The notes under the pieces were generated by a model. That model was not told the DNA's origin and made no database searches. It saw nothing but the letters and a program-made list of their open reading frames with translations. A DNA stretch of 64,000 nt from the NCBI RefSeq assembly GCF_019316905.1, contig NZ_CP079216.1:1302001-1366000 (forward strand), written 5' to 3'. The stretch comes from Tessaracoccus palaemonis (GTDB taxonomy: Bacteria; Actinomycetota; Actinomycetes; Propionibacteriales; Propionibacteriaceae). Below are positions 26,658 through 35,769 of the stretch, one piece after another; within the stretch, counting starts at the first letter, position 1, and each line of letters starts with the position of its first letter. The position numbers and the translations under genes are program-made.

Positions 26658-27869
26658 ATGTCGCTTTTCGAACGCGCCGAACTCGCCCCTGCCGACCCGA
26701 TCCTCGGACTCACCGAGGCCTTCACCGTCGATAAGCGCGCACAGAAGGTGAATCTCGGCGTGGGCGTCTACCTCGACGAGGACGGCAGGCTCCCCCTGAT
26801 GAGGGCTGTGCAGGAGGCCAGCGAGCGCATCACGCAGGCGGCCCGCCCGCACGCCTATCAACCCATCGACGGGATGCCCGCCTACCGGAGCGCCGTCCGT
26901 GCCATGGTCTTCGGCGAGTCCGATGCCATCAGCGACGGTCGCGTGGTCACGGTCCAGAGCCTCGGCGGCACCGGCGCCCTGCGCATCGGCGGCGACCTCC
27001 TGCGGGTGCTGTCTGCGGGCCCGAAGCTGCTCGTCTCGAACCCGAGCTGGGAGAACCATCGCGCCATCTTCAGCCGCGCCGGCTTCGAGGTGGACACCTA
27101 CCGCTACTACGACGCCGAGCTCAAGGGCATCGACTTCGAGGGCATGATCGCCGATCTCGACGCCGCCGAGGCTGGCACGGTGGTCGTGTTGCACGCCTGC
27201 TGCCACAACCCCACAGGTTACGACCTGGACGCGGCGCAGTGGGACCGCGTGATCGAGGTCCTGATCAGCCGCTCGCTCGTTCCCTTCCTCGACATGGCCT
27301 ACCAGGGCTTCGGCTCCGGCATCGCGGAGGACGGAGCGGTCGTCGACCGGTTCACCTCGTCGGGCCTGATGTTCCTGCTGTCGACGTCGTACTCGAAGTC
27401 GTTCAGCCTCTACGGCGAGCGCGTCGGCTCGCTGTCGGTCGTCGTGGAGGACTCCACGGTCGCTGCACGCGTGCTCAGCCAGCTCAAGACGCTCATCCGG
27501 ACCGACTACTCGAACCCGCCCACCGAGGGGGCGGCGATCGTGTCGACCGTGCTGCTGGACGAGGAGCTGCGCTCGATGTGGGCCGACGAGCTCTCGCACA
27601 TGCGCACCCGCATCCAGACGCTGCGCACCTCCCTGGTCGCGGCTCTCACGGAGCGCGGCATCGACGACATGGAGTTCATCGCCCAGCAGCGTGGGATGTT
27701 CAGCTACTCGGGCCTGCCCCGGGAACAGATGGTCGCGCTGCGCTCCGAGTTCGGCATCTACGGTCTCGACTCGGGCCGTATCTGCGTCGCGGCGCTGAAC
27801 GACCGCAACCTCGGTTACGTGGCGGACGCGATCGCGTCCGTGCGGGCGGCGTCCCCGGCCGGCGCCTGA
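26658..27869 (+). CDS. Aromatic/aspartate aminotransferase (class I, TyrB/AspC type)
   Basis: 403-aa PLP enzyme exchanging amino groups between aspartate or aromatic amino acids and 2-oxoglutarate. Seen: FERAELAPADPILGLTEAF at the N-terminus, VNLGVGVYLDEDG, HACCHNPTGYDLD, LDMAYQGFGSG, and the PLP lysine in TSYSKSFSLYGERVGSL, followed by the active-site Arg of the last domain (GRICVAALN). This is the TyrB/AspC Iγ layout. GAGAGG precedes the ATG; TACAGT at 26625-26630 is a possible -10. Its last 55 bases overlap the convergent recD gene. Confidence 0.92.
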   Translation: MSLFERAELAPADPILGLTEAFTVDKRAQKVNLGVGVYLDEDGRLPLMRAVQEASERITQAARPHAYQPIDGMPAYRSAVRAMVFGESDAISDGRVVTVQSLGGTGALRIGGDLLRVLSAGPKLLVSNPSWENHRAIFSRAGFEVDTYRYYDAELKGIDFEGMIADLDAAEAGTVVVLHACCHNPTGYDLDAAQWDRVIEVLISRSLVPFLDMAYQGFGSGIAEDGAVVDRFTSSGLMFLLSTSYSKSFSLYGERVGSLSVVVEDSTVAARVLSQLKTLIRTDYSNPPTEGAAIVSTVLLDEELRSMWADELSHMRTRIQTLRTSLVAALTERGIDDMEFIAQQRGMFSYSGLPREQMVALRSEFGIYGLDSGRICVAALNDRNLGYVADAIASVRAASPAGA

Positions 27870-29557
27870 GCCAGCCCGCTGGCCCGGCGGACGGGGGTGG
27901 CGATGGCCTTGGCCAGCGCCTCGGCGCTCCCGTAGATCCGGACGCGTTCATGCGCCCGGGTGACCGCGGTGTACAGCAGCTCGCGGGTCAGCAGCGGTGA
28001 TCCGACGGGGGGCAGCACGACCGAGACGGTGTCGAACTGGCTGCCCTGGGACTTGTGCACCGTCATGGCGTGCAGATCGACAGCGTCGTCCAACAGCGAC
28101 GGCGGCAGGCTCAGCGCACCCTCCGGGCGGTCGACGACGGCCTGCAGCTGATCGCCGAGCAGGGTCACGACCGCCGTGTCGCCGTTGCTGAACAGGTCGG
28201 AGTTGCGCTGGATGAGCAGCGGCTCGCCGACGTAGTGCCGGGTGTCGAAGCCGTAGTCCGGCAGTTGCGCCCCGAGCCACGCCCGCAGGGATCGGGCCCA
28301 GTGGGTGACCCCGAACGGTCCCTCGCGGTGCCCGCACAGGAAGCGGTGCCCGCCCAGCGCCCGGTTCGCGCCCTCCCCGTCGCCCACCAGCGCCGGTCCG
28401 CGGACCGCCTCTGCGGTGGCCAGCGCGTCCCGGCGCACCTGCGGTAGCGAGGTGGGGTCCGTCGTCGGGTCGAAGTCGATCAGCTCGAGTGCCTCGGAGG
28501 CCTCGATGAGGGCCGCCGCGCGCCGCGCGTCCCCGGACTCGATGGCCTCGGCGAGCGCGTTGATCTGTGTGTTGGACCGGTAGTTCGTGACCAGCCGGGC
28601 CACGGCCCCGCCGGGCGCGGAGACGAGGTCGTCGGCGGACTCGATGTCGGCCAGCACCGCCCCGGCCTCGACCGACCTCAGCTGGTGCGGGTCGCCGAGC
28701 AGGACCAGCCGGGTGCCGGGGCCCAGGGCCTCCACCAGGACGGTCATGAGCTCGAGGGAGACCATGGAGGTCTCGTCGACCACGACCACGTCGTAGGGGA
28801 GCGGGTCGACGGGCGAGTAGGGCGAGACGGCGGACCGGGGTCGCATCTTCAGCAGCTTGTGGAGCGTGCCTCCCCACACGGCGCCGCCGCTGCCGCCGAC
28901 GGTGCTGAGCAGCCGGGTGGCCGCCTTGCCGGTCGGCGCGGCCAGTGCGACGCGCGGTGCGTGGGGGGCGAGCGCCCGGAGCAGCTCGGCGACGATGGTG
29001 GTCTTCCCGGTGCCCGGTCCGCCGGTGATGACGGTGGTCCCGTGGGTGAGCGCCGCCGCGATCGCGGCGCGCTGGTGCTCGTCGAGATGCGCGGGCGGCT
29101 CCGGGGCCGCCTCGGCGACGAAGTCGGTGAGGCGGCTGCGGGCGCGAAGCGCCGCCGCGAGCCTTGTCTCCAGGCGGTGGTACCGGTCGAGATACAGCAG
29201 CGTGCCGTCCAGCCGGAAGGGGGCGGCCGGGCCGCCGGGGGGCGCGACCGTGCGGGACGCGGCCACGTCGTCGACCCAGGAGGTCGGCTCCGGCCAGTCG
29301 AGCGTCGTGGGGTCCGCAGCGGTTCCGTCGTCCAGGTCGCCCTCGGGGGCGAGCTCGTGCGCGCGCGTGAGGTCGAGGCACACCGACCCCAGGCGCAGCT
29401 CGCGCACGGCCAGCGCCAGGGCGAGCAGCACCCGCGGGTCGGCCTCGTCGGCGAGCTGACCGACGCGCCGGGCCAGGTGGAAGTCGATCAGCTGCAGCAT
29501 GCCCGCATCGATGAACTCGGCGAGCAGCCCGGTGGCGGAGATGGGTCGCTCACGCAT
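27815..29557 (-). CDS. recD: Exodeoxyribonuclease V alpha subunit RecD
   Basis: 580-aa 5'-3' SF1 helicase of RecBCD. Walker A GGPGTGKTT (residues 179-187), motif II VVVDETSM, LLGDPHQLRSVEAGAVL, VTNYRSNTQINALAE, and C-terminal VHKSQGSQFDTVSVVLP then LLYTAVTRAHERVRIYG. The N-terminal ~150 residues are the RecB-contacting domain. GGGAGG precedes ATG 29557, which overlaps the recB stop by 8 bases. The 3' end runs 55 bases into the opposing aminotransferase gene, terminating with TAA. Confidence 0.95.
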   Translation of the reverse strand: MRERPISATGLLAEFIDAGMLQLIDFHLARRVGQLADEADPRVLLALALAVRELRLGSVCLDLTRAHELAPEGDLDDGTAADPTTLDWPEPTSWVDDVAASRTVAPPGGPAAPFRLDGTLLYLDRYHRLETRLAAALRARSRLTDFVAEAAPEPPAHLDEHQRAAIAAALTHGTTVITGGPGTGKTTIVAELLRALAPHAPRVALAAPTGKAATRLLSTVGGSGGAVWGGTLHKLLKMRPRSAVSPYSPVDPLPYDVVVVDETSMVSLELMTVLVEALGPGTRLVLLGDPHQLRSVEAGAVLADIESADDLVSAPGGAVARLVTNYRSNTQINALAEAIESGDARRAAALIEASEALELIDFDPTTDPTSLPQVRRDALATAEAVRGPALVGDGEGANRALGGHRFLCGHREGPFGVTHWARSLRAWLGAQLPDYGFDTRHYVGEPLLIQRNSDLFSNGDTAVVTLLGDQLQAVVDRPEGALSLPPSLLDDAVDLHAMTVHKSQGSQFDTVSVVLPPVGSPLLTRELLYTAVTRAHERVRIYGSAEALAKAIATPVRRASGLAQAPAGDAARTDAIASAT

Positions 29558-32500
29558 GGTGTCCTCCCAGCAGGTTCGACGCGGCGACGGTGAGGGCGGC
29601 GGGCGGGAACCAGCCGAACACGCCGCAGACGGATCCGTCGACGACAGGGGTCGTCGGCCCTGCCATGCCGCGGACGAACAGGTAGCCGACGCCCCCGAGG
29701 TGCGTGGCGGGGTCGTAGCCGGGCAGCGTGGCGCTGAGGAACCGGTGCAGGGCGACGCAGTAGAGCATCGCCTGGAGCGGGTAGTGGGCCTGCATCATGG
29801 CCTCGGCCATCGCCGAGGGGGTGTAGTGACCCAGCGTGGTGTCGACCCCCGGCGGCGAGAGGCGGTTGGTCTTGTAGTCGAACACGCCGAAGCGCCCGTC
29901 GTCGAAGCGGAGCACCGCGTCGATCGACCCGGTGAGGAAGCCGTTGAGGACGGCGTCGGCGGCCTCGGAGGAGGCCAGCCGTGGCGGGTAGGCGGCCAGC
30001 GGGTCGTCGTCGGGCAGATGCGCGGCCATCAGCGTGGCGAGGTCGCGCAGCGTCGCGGGGGCGCCGCCGTCCGCGAGCGGGAGGTCGAAGTCCAGCTCTG
30101 GCAGCCTGCGCGCCACGGGCACGTCGGACAGTGAGACGTCCGCGACCGGGGTCAGGGGGGTCCGGCAGACCGCAACCAGGGCCTCGGCGAGCCGGCCGCA
30201 CTCGTCGACCGTCAGGCCGGCGGCCGGTCCCAGCTCCGCGAGCTGCGTCGCGGTGCTCGCCTCGAGCGCGAAGGGGGACCAGTCGGTGCGCTCGAGCACC
30301 GCGTGGACCAGCGTCCCGAACCCGGTGCCGGCGGGCAGCCCGTTCATGGGCGAGGCGGCCGCGAGGTCGCCGCGGGCGTCCGCGGACGCGGACAGGTCGA
30401 GGGTCTCCGCCTCGTCGGTGACGATGCCGGCCGGCGCCTCGTGCAGGCCCGCGGTCAGCCCCGAGTAGGACGTGCGGCGCCACGTGGCGTCGATCAGACG
30501 ATCCCACATGCCGAGCGCCAGCGGGGTCGTCGTCCCCCCCGCCGCGGGTCCGGGGGCCGCGGCAGGGGGCGTCGGGTCCAGCGGCGAGTCGACGATGACG
30601 CCGGTCAGCGAGCTGATGGGGCGGCGCTGCTGCTTGTCGGGGCGCCAGCCGTGCTGCGTGAGCAGGTGCGCCATCGGGTCGCCGTCCGGCCTCCGTCCCG
30701 AGTCGACGTGCCAGGCGATCACCAGGTGCCTGGCGCGGGTGAACCCGACGTAGAGCAGGCGGAGCTCCTCGGCGAGGTTCTGGGCCCGGAGCCGGGTGGT
30801 GATGCGGTCGTTGGTGGCGGGCCGGGGGCCGATCCACAGGCTGCGGGTCGCGTCCTCCAGGATGGTGAACGGCCGCCGGGTGATGGGCCTGACCCCGTCG
30901 GTCTCCGGGAGCAGCACGACGGGGAACTCGAGGCCCTTGGCGGCGTGCAGCGTCATGACGCGGATGGCGTCACCGTCGGAGGCCAGCCGGATGGCGTCGC
31001 TCAGGTCGTCCTCACCGCGACCGCGGGAGACGACCTCGAGGAGCTGGGCGGCCGTGGTCGCGCCGGAGGCGCCGAGGAGCTCGGCGACCTGCTGGAGGTC
31101 GGCGAGCAGCCGCTCGCCGTCCGGCTCGGCCAACGTCCGCTCCGCGAGGCGCGTCTGCGTCTGGAGCTCGGTGAAGGCGTGCCCGATGCCGCCGGCCTCG
31201 AGCGCGTGCGCAAGTTCCCGCACGAGCGTGCTGACTCTGGCCGGCTCGCTGCTGCCCGGCGTGACCAGCTGGCCGAACTCCGAACCGATCAGGGGGGAGA
31301 GCGCCGCGAGCCGGATGTTGGCCTGCGACGGCTCGGCCATCGCCTCGAGGAGGACGCGCCAGCTGTCGGCGGCCGGCCGCGTCCACACGGACTGGCTGCC
31401 GGTCAGGACCGCGGGCAGCCCGGCGGCGGTGAGCGCGTCGCGGAGCTGTTCGGCGCGCGCCCCGCGGCGGACGAGGACGGCGATGTCGGAGGGCCTGACA
31501 GCGGATCCGTCGACCCGGGTCGCCCGGCTCAGCAGCAGGCGGACCTGGTGCACGACGTCGTGCTCGACGGCCTCGGGCGCGCTCACGGAGGTCAACTCTC
31601 CGACGGAGCAGCGCCGCAGCCACAGCCGGGCCGCGCCGGGCACCTGCACCCCCGATCCCGTGCGGTGGGTGTGCACGGGATCGACAGTGATGGTCTCGTC
31701 GCCGAGGTGCGAGCCGCGGAACAGGTCGACGACCCCGTCGACGACGGCGGCATCCGAGCGGTAGTTCACGTCCAGGGAGCGGACCTGGGCGTGGGAGCGT
31801 GCCTGCAGGTAGCTGCCGAGGTCGGCTCCGCGGAAGCCGTAGATGGACTGCTTCGGGTCGCCGATCAGGACAGTTCTTCGGTCAGGCCCGACGAAGGCCT
31901 CCCGCAGGATGTCCCACTGGTCGGGGTCGGTGTCCTGGAACTCGTCGACCAGCACGACGGGGAACCGCTCCCGCAGGCGGGCGCGCACCTGGCCGCCGAG
32001 CTCCGGGTCGGCCAGCGCGGACCGGAGCCTGGTGACGATGTCGTTGAAGGTGCACAGCGACTCGTTCAGCCTGCGCTGGGCGTAGAGCTCGCGGGTCCGG
32101 GTCGCGTACTCGTGGAACGGACCCTGGTCGGGCAGGAGCGGGAGGGTCGAGGTGGCGGCCGCGACGCCGCGGGTCAGCGCGTCGGCGGGCTCGATGGGAG
32201 GGTTCTGCTCCCCGGCCCACAGCGCGAGGTAGGTGTCGGAGGCGCACTGGTGGGCGAGGACGTCGTCGTCAGGACCGACGGTCTCGCTCGGGTCCCAGTC
32301 GCCGAGCACCCCCAGCTCCTGCAGCATGTCCTGGCAGAACCCGTGGGTGGTGGAGATGGTGATCTCGCCGAACTGCTGCAGTGCGGCGGCCAGAGCGTCC
32401 CGCGCGCCCGGCTGGGCGGCGAGGTGTCGGGAGACCGGGTCGTCGGACGGGTCCGCGACGGCCCCGTCCGCGAGGCGGTCGAGGTAGGCAAGGGACTCGG

Positions 32501-32708
32501 AGATCCGGCCGCGGACGCGGTCGCGTAACTCGCCGGCGGCCTGGCTGCCGAACGTGATCATGAGGAGGTCACGGGGCGCGTGGCCCTCCTCGGCGAGGTA
32601 GCGGGCGGCAAGGGCTGCGATGGCGTAGGTCTTGCCGGTGCCGGCGCTCGCCTCCAGGAGCGTGGTGCGCTGCGGCAGCGGGCCGAGCAGGTCGAAGGGC
32701 GCCGCCAC
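29550..32708 (-). CDS. recB: Exodeoxyribonuclease V beta subunit RecB
   Basis: 1052-aa 3'-5' UvrD-like helicase plus nuclease, the core of RecBCD double-strand end processing. Walker A EASAGTGKTYAI at residues 19-30, VVLVDEFQDTDPDQWD, DPKQSIYGFRGADL, LDVNYRSDAAVVD, RVMTLHAAKGLEFPVVLLPE, LLYVGFTRARHLV. The C-terminal RecB nuclease is present: GTLVHAVLE, then GSIDAVLRFDDGRFGVFDYKTN with the catalytic D and DYK. Shorter than E. coli RecB (1180 aa) but complete in motifs. GTG start, one base after the recC stop. Confidence 0.95.
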   Translation of the reverse strand: MAAPFDLLGPLPQRTTLLEASAGTGKTYAIAALAARYLAEEGHAPRDLLMITFGSQAAGELRDRVRGRISESLAYLDRLADGAVADPSDDPVSRHLAAQPGARDALAAALQQFGEITISTTHGFCQDMLQELGVLGDWDPSETVGPDDDVLAHQCASDTYLALWAGEQNPPIEPADALTRGVAAATSTLPLLPDQGPFHEYATRTRELYAQRRLNESLCTFNDIVTRLRSALADPELGGQVRARLRERFPVVLVDEFQDTDPDQWDILREAFVGPDRRTVLIGDPKQSIYGFRGADLGSYLQARSHAQVRSLDVNYRSDAAVVDGVVDLFRGSHLGDETITVDPVHTHRTGSGVQVPGAARLWLRRCSVGELTSVSAPEAVEHDVVHQVRLLLSRATRVDGSAVRPSDIAVLVRRGARAEQLRDALTAAGLPAVLTGSQSVWTRPAADSWRVLLEAMAEPSQANIRLAALSPLIGSEFGQLVTPGSSEPARVSTLVRELAHALEAGGIGHAFTELQTQTRLAERTLAEPDGERLLADLQQVAELLGASGATTAAQLLEVVSRGRGEDDLSDAIRLASDGDAIRVMTLHAAKGLEFPVVLLPETDGVRPITRRPFTILEDATRSLWIGPRPATNDRITTRLRAQNLAEELRLLYVGFTRARHLVIAWHVDSGRRPDGDPMAHLLTQHGWRPDKQQRRPISSLTGVIVDSPLDPTPPAAAPGPAAGGTTTPLALGMWDRLIDATWRRTSYSGLTAGLHEAPAGIVTDEAETLDLSASADARGDLAAASPMNGLPAGTGFGTLVHAVLERTDWSPFALEASTATQLAELGPAAGLTVDECGRLAEALVAVCRTPLTPVADVSLSDVPVARRLPELDFDLPLADGGAPATLRDLATLMAAHLPDDDPLAAYPPRLASSEAADAVLNGFLTGSIDAVLRFDDGRFGVFDYKTNRLSPPGVDTTLGHYTPSAMAEAMMQAHYPLQAMLYCVALHRFLSATLPGYDPATHLGGVGYLFVRGMAGPTTPVVDGSVCGVFGWFPPAALTVAASNLLGGHHA

Positions 32709-32709
32709 G

Positions 32710-35688
32710 TCAGAGGCCTCCGAATCCGGAGTAGAGGGCCAGGGCCCAGCTCTGGAAGGCGCTGGTCTGCCCGAGAGCCGGGTCCTCCGGCAGCGGCGCG
32801 TCGTCGAACAGCTCGCCGACGTCCGAGAAGAACAGGGGCCACGCGTCGCCCGGCTTCGACCACTTCGGATGGCGCCAACCGGGTGAGCCGCGCCAGTCGC
32901 GGGGGGTCAGCGTTCCGCGCGCGTGCTGGCTCGCGTAGGCCAGCGCCGCGTCCGCGGGAACGGGGATCAGCCGGTGCTGGCCGAGCGCGAAGGCCAGGAG
33001 CACCGCGGTGAGCCTGTCGGTCGCCACGGCCGCGTCCGGCCCGCCGACGCGGCGCGTGGTAGGCTGCTGGAGGAAGGGGTCCGCGCCGGCCTCGTAGCGC
33101 ACGAGGTTGGCGGGCGTCGGATCGCCCGACGCGCCGAGCGCAAGGGACTCGAGCCACGGGCGGATGAACTTCTCTGCGCCCTTCGACAGCGTCGCGGACA
33201 CCGGCTCCCCGCCGCGGCACGAGACGGTGTCGACGACGCGGACCTCGCCGATGCCCGGCACGGGGACCCTGAGGTCAATGCGGTGGTCGGTGGCGGGTCT
33301 CTCGAACAGCGGGGCGGCCTCGCCCCACAGCTCGGTGGCCTTCGCGTCGGCCCTCCGGAACGCGCGCGCGGCCAGCTCGCCCGGCGGCAGCGACTCGGTT
33401 TCCCGCAGCCGGGCCGCGACATCCGCCGGGTCGCGGCCCTCGATGCGGGCGTTGAGGAGCTCGTCGCTGATCTTCCACTGCTCGAGGCCGTCGAGGGCCA
33501 GCGGGAGCTCGTCGCTGAGGCTCGCCCCGGGGAACGCGGAGATCCCGGCGGCCGAGCGGAGGAACGCCTTCGCCGGGTCGACGAGGAAGCGCTCCAGCTG
33601 GCCGAGGTCCACCTGCGCCGGCGGGTCGCCGACCGGCAGCCTGCGGGCGTCGTGTCTGCGGCGGGTGTGCGCCGGGGGGAGGGTGGCCGCGCCGCGTCGG
33701 GCCAACGCGCCGGCGCGCGCGGCCTCGTCGAAGCTTGGCCGCGTGTCGAAGTTGGCCTCCGACATCGCCGTGGCCGGGTGCTCGATCCGGGTGACCGGCG
33801 AGCCGAGGGCGTCGACCAGCCAGTCGACGGCTGCGCCGTCGGCGACCTCATCGCCGGTGCGCTCCGACCGCGTCTGGCGCACGACGATCAGCCGCTCGGC
33901 GGCCAGCGCGTGCGCGCGGAGCTGGCGGAGGCGGACCTCGCGTCGGTCGACGGCGGCCACCTCGAGGGCGTCCGGCTGGGCTGCGCCGCGGCCGGGCACG
34001 ACGTCGTCGGTGATGCCGATCATGGCGACCAGCCGGAACGACACGTGCGCCAGCTCGCCGAGGTCGATGACCTGCAACGACCCGTTCCCGGCCGAGACCC
34101 GGCGGGTGGAACGCTCGGTCGCCTCGAGGAGATGCGCGAACTCGTGGCGCGTCAACTCGGTGGGCGAGCCCGCATGATCGGCGGCGAGCCGGGCCAGCGC
34201 CGCATGAACCTGCAGCACGAGCCACTCGTCGGCGAAGGGGACGCCAACGAAGTCGGCGAGGAGCTGGCGGGTCGTCGCCACCCACTCCGGCACCGTGACG
34301 GGGGCCGCGGTCTGGGCGATGAGCCGCCGCATCCGAGAGACCAGCTCGCAGAGGGCGCCGACGATCGGCAGGTCCGAGGACCCCACGGCGTCGGTGCCGG
34401 TCAGCGACAGCCCGGAGTCGTGGCGGGGGGACACCGCGAGGCCGACGAGCACCCGGTCGAGCCCCCGCATCCAGGTGTTCTGCGTCACCGTGAGGTCGAA
34501 GGAGGCGCGGTGGCCGGCGTCCATGCCCCAGTGGATCCCCGCGGCCTCGACGATCTCCGTGACGGACTCGCGGTCCTCCAGACGCCATCGGTGCGCGATC
34601 GGGGACGACGTGACGAGCTCGGTGATGGCCGTCGCGGAGGCGCGGGACTCGCCGAGGCGCAGGAGCTGCACGACGCACTCGAGCACGGGGTTCGACTCCC
34701 GCCCCCCGACGGGCGCCACCCGCAGGCTCCGGCCCGGGTGCGCCCGGCCGGGGACGGCCGCGAACGCGGAGTCGAGCAGCGTGGCGTACCGCCCCGGCCG
34801 CGGGCACACGATGGCGACGTCGCGCGGCTCGAGCGTCGGGTCCTCCGCGAACGCGCGCGCGAGCTCGTCGCGCAGGACCTCCACCTGCCGGGCGGGTCCG
34901 TGCGAGCCGTGCAGCGTGAGGTGGGGCGGCGCGGCGGGTTCGTCTCGCGCGGGGTGGACCTCGGCGCCCAGGGCGCGGATCCACTCCGCGTCTCCGGCGG
35001 CCGACGGCTGGAAGGCCGTCACCTCCCTGGACTCGGCCAGCGCCGCGAGCAGCCTGGTGCGGGGGATCGTCAGCTCGTCGAGCCCGAACGCCAGCGTCGG
35101 CACCGCGTCGGCGCGGGCGGCCGCCAGGAGCGCGTCGAGCAGCTCACAGGGATCGACCTCGAGCGCCTCGACGCTGCGCCTGAGCAGTTCCGGCTGCCAG
35201 GCGAGCCGCTCCGGCAGTTCAGCGCCGCCGGGGCCCTCGTCGGCGTCCTCCAGCCAGCCGGCGAGCAGATCGGGATCGTGGTCGAGGTACCAGCGCAGGA
35301 GCCTCGCCAGCCGGGTGGCCAGCGCCCGCCGGCCGCCTGGGCGTTCGGGGTGCGCCGCGCGGGCCAGGACGGGGAACTCGTCCGTCATGGAGGTCACGGC
35401 CTCCCAGACGGCAAGGTCGAGAGGGCTGCCGAGCCAGCGCGACCTGTCGCGGGCGAGGCCAGCGGGCTCCGCCAGCCGGCCGAGGAGCTGGGCGGGCGTC
35501 AGGTAGTCCACGCCGGCGGAGATCCCGAGCCTCCGGGCCACCTCCTGCCCGACGACGCGTCCGGTGGTGGGGTAACCCACGAGGACCCGCACCCTCGCGA
35601 ACGGGTCGTTCTGCAGACGGCGCAGCGCATCGGCCAGTCCATCCATGAGGGTGCCGAACCGGTTGCCCCTCACGACCTGCAGCGCCAC
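32710..35688 (-). CDS. recC: Exodeoxyribonuclease V gamma subunit RecC
   Basis: 992-aa RecC, the scanning subunit with an inactive helicase fold. N-terminus VALQVVRGNRFGTLMDGLAD aligns with the usual RecC start (residue 1 followed by L-x-V/I), SFAFARVRVLVGYPTTGRVV-type P-loop-like region, IVCPRPGRYATLLDSAF, LIGITDDVVPGRG-type MIGITDDVVPGRG and C-terminal TPRDWRGSPGWRHPKWS. GTG at 35688 chosen by that alignment and because a TAGGGT -10 lies at 35725-35720, downstream of the first ATG of the open frame (35736). First gene of the recC-recB-recD operon. Confidence 0.9.
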   Translation of the reverse strand: MALQVVRGNRFGTLMDGLADALRRLQNDPFARVRVLVGYPTTGRVVGQEVARRLGISAGVDYLTPAQLLGRLAEPAGLARDRSRWLGSPLDLAVWEAVTSMTDEFPVLARAAHPERPGGRRALATRLARLLRWYLDHDPDLLAGWLEDADEGPGGAELPERLAWQPELLRRSVEALEVDPCELLDALLAAARADAVPTLAFGLDELTIPRTRLLAALAESREVTAFQPSAAGDAEWIRALGAEVHPARDEPAAPPHLTLHGSHGPARQVEVLRDELARAFAEDPTLEPRDVAIVCPRPGRYATLLDSAFAAVPGRAHPGRSLRVAPVGGRESNPVLECVVQLLRLGESRASATAITELVTSSPIAHRWRLEDRESVTEIVEAAGIHWGMDAGHRASFDLTVTQNTWMRGLDRVLVGLAVSPRHDSGLSLTGTDAVGSSDLPIVGALCELVSRMRRLIAQTAAPVTVPEWVATTRQLLADFVGVPFADEWLVLQVHAALARLAADHAGSPTELTRHEFAHLLEATERSTRRVSAGNGSLQVIDLGELAHVSFRLVAMIGITDDVVPGRGAAQPDALEVAAVDRREVRLRQLRAHALAAERLIVVRQTRSERTGDEVADGAAVDWLVDALGSPVTRIEHPATAMSEANFDTRPSFDEAARAGALARRGAATLPPAHTRRRHDARRLPVGDPPAQVDLGQLERFLVDPAKAFLRSAAGISAFPGASLSDELPLALDGLEQWKISDELLNARIEGRDPADVAARLRETESLPPGELAARAFRRADAKATELWGEAAPLFERPATDHRIDLRVPVPGIGEVRVVDTVSCRGGEPVSATLSKGAEKFIRPWLESLALGASGDPTPANLVRYEAGADPFLQQPTTRRVGGPDAAVATDRLTAVLLAFALGQHRLIPVPADAALAYASQHARGTLTPRDWRGSPGWRHPKWSKPGDAWPLFFSDVGELFDDAPLPEDPALGQTSAFQSWALALYSGFGGL

Positions 35689-35719
35689 GCTGAACCGCCC
35701 TTCCGCCCTGTCGCCCACA

Positions 35720-35725
35720 ACCCTA
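35720..35725 (-). promoter_or_regulatory. -10 element of the recCBD operon
   Basis: Minus-strand TAGGGT; predicted transcript start near 35713, leader of about 25 bases with GGAAGGG before GTG 35688. Confidence 0.4.
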
Positions 35726-35769
35726 GCCGGGGCCACCGACAGACGTGTCCGTGGCCGACCGAGGAGGCC

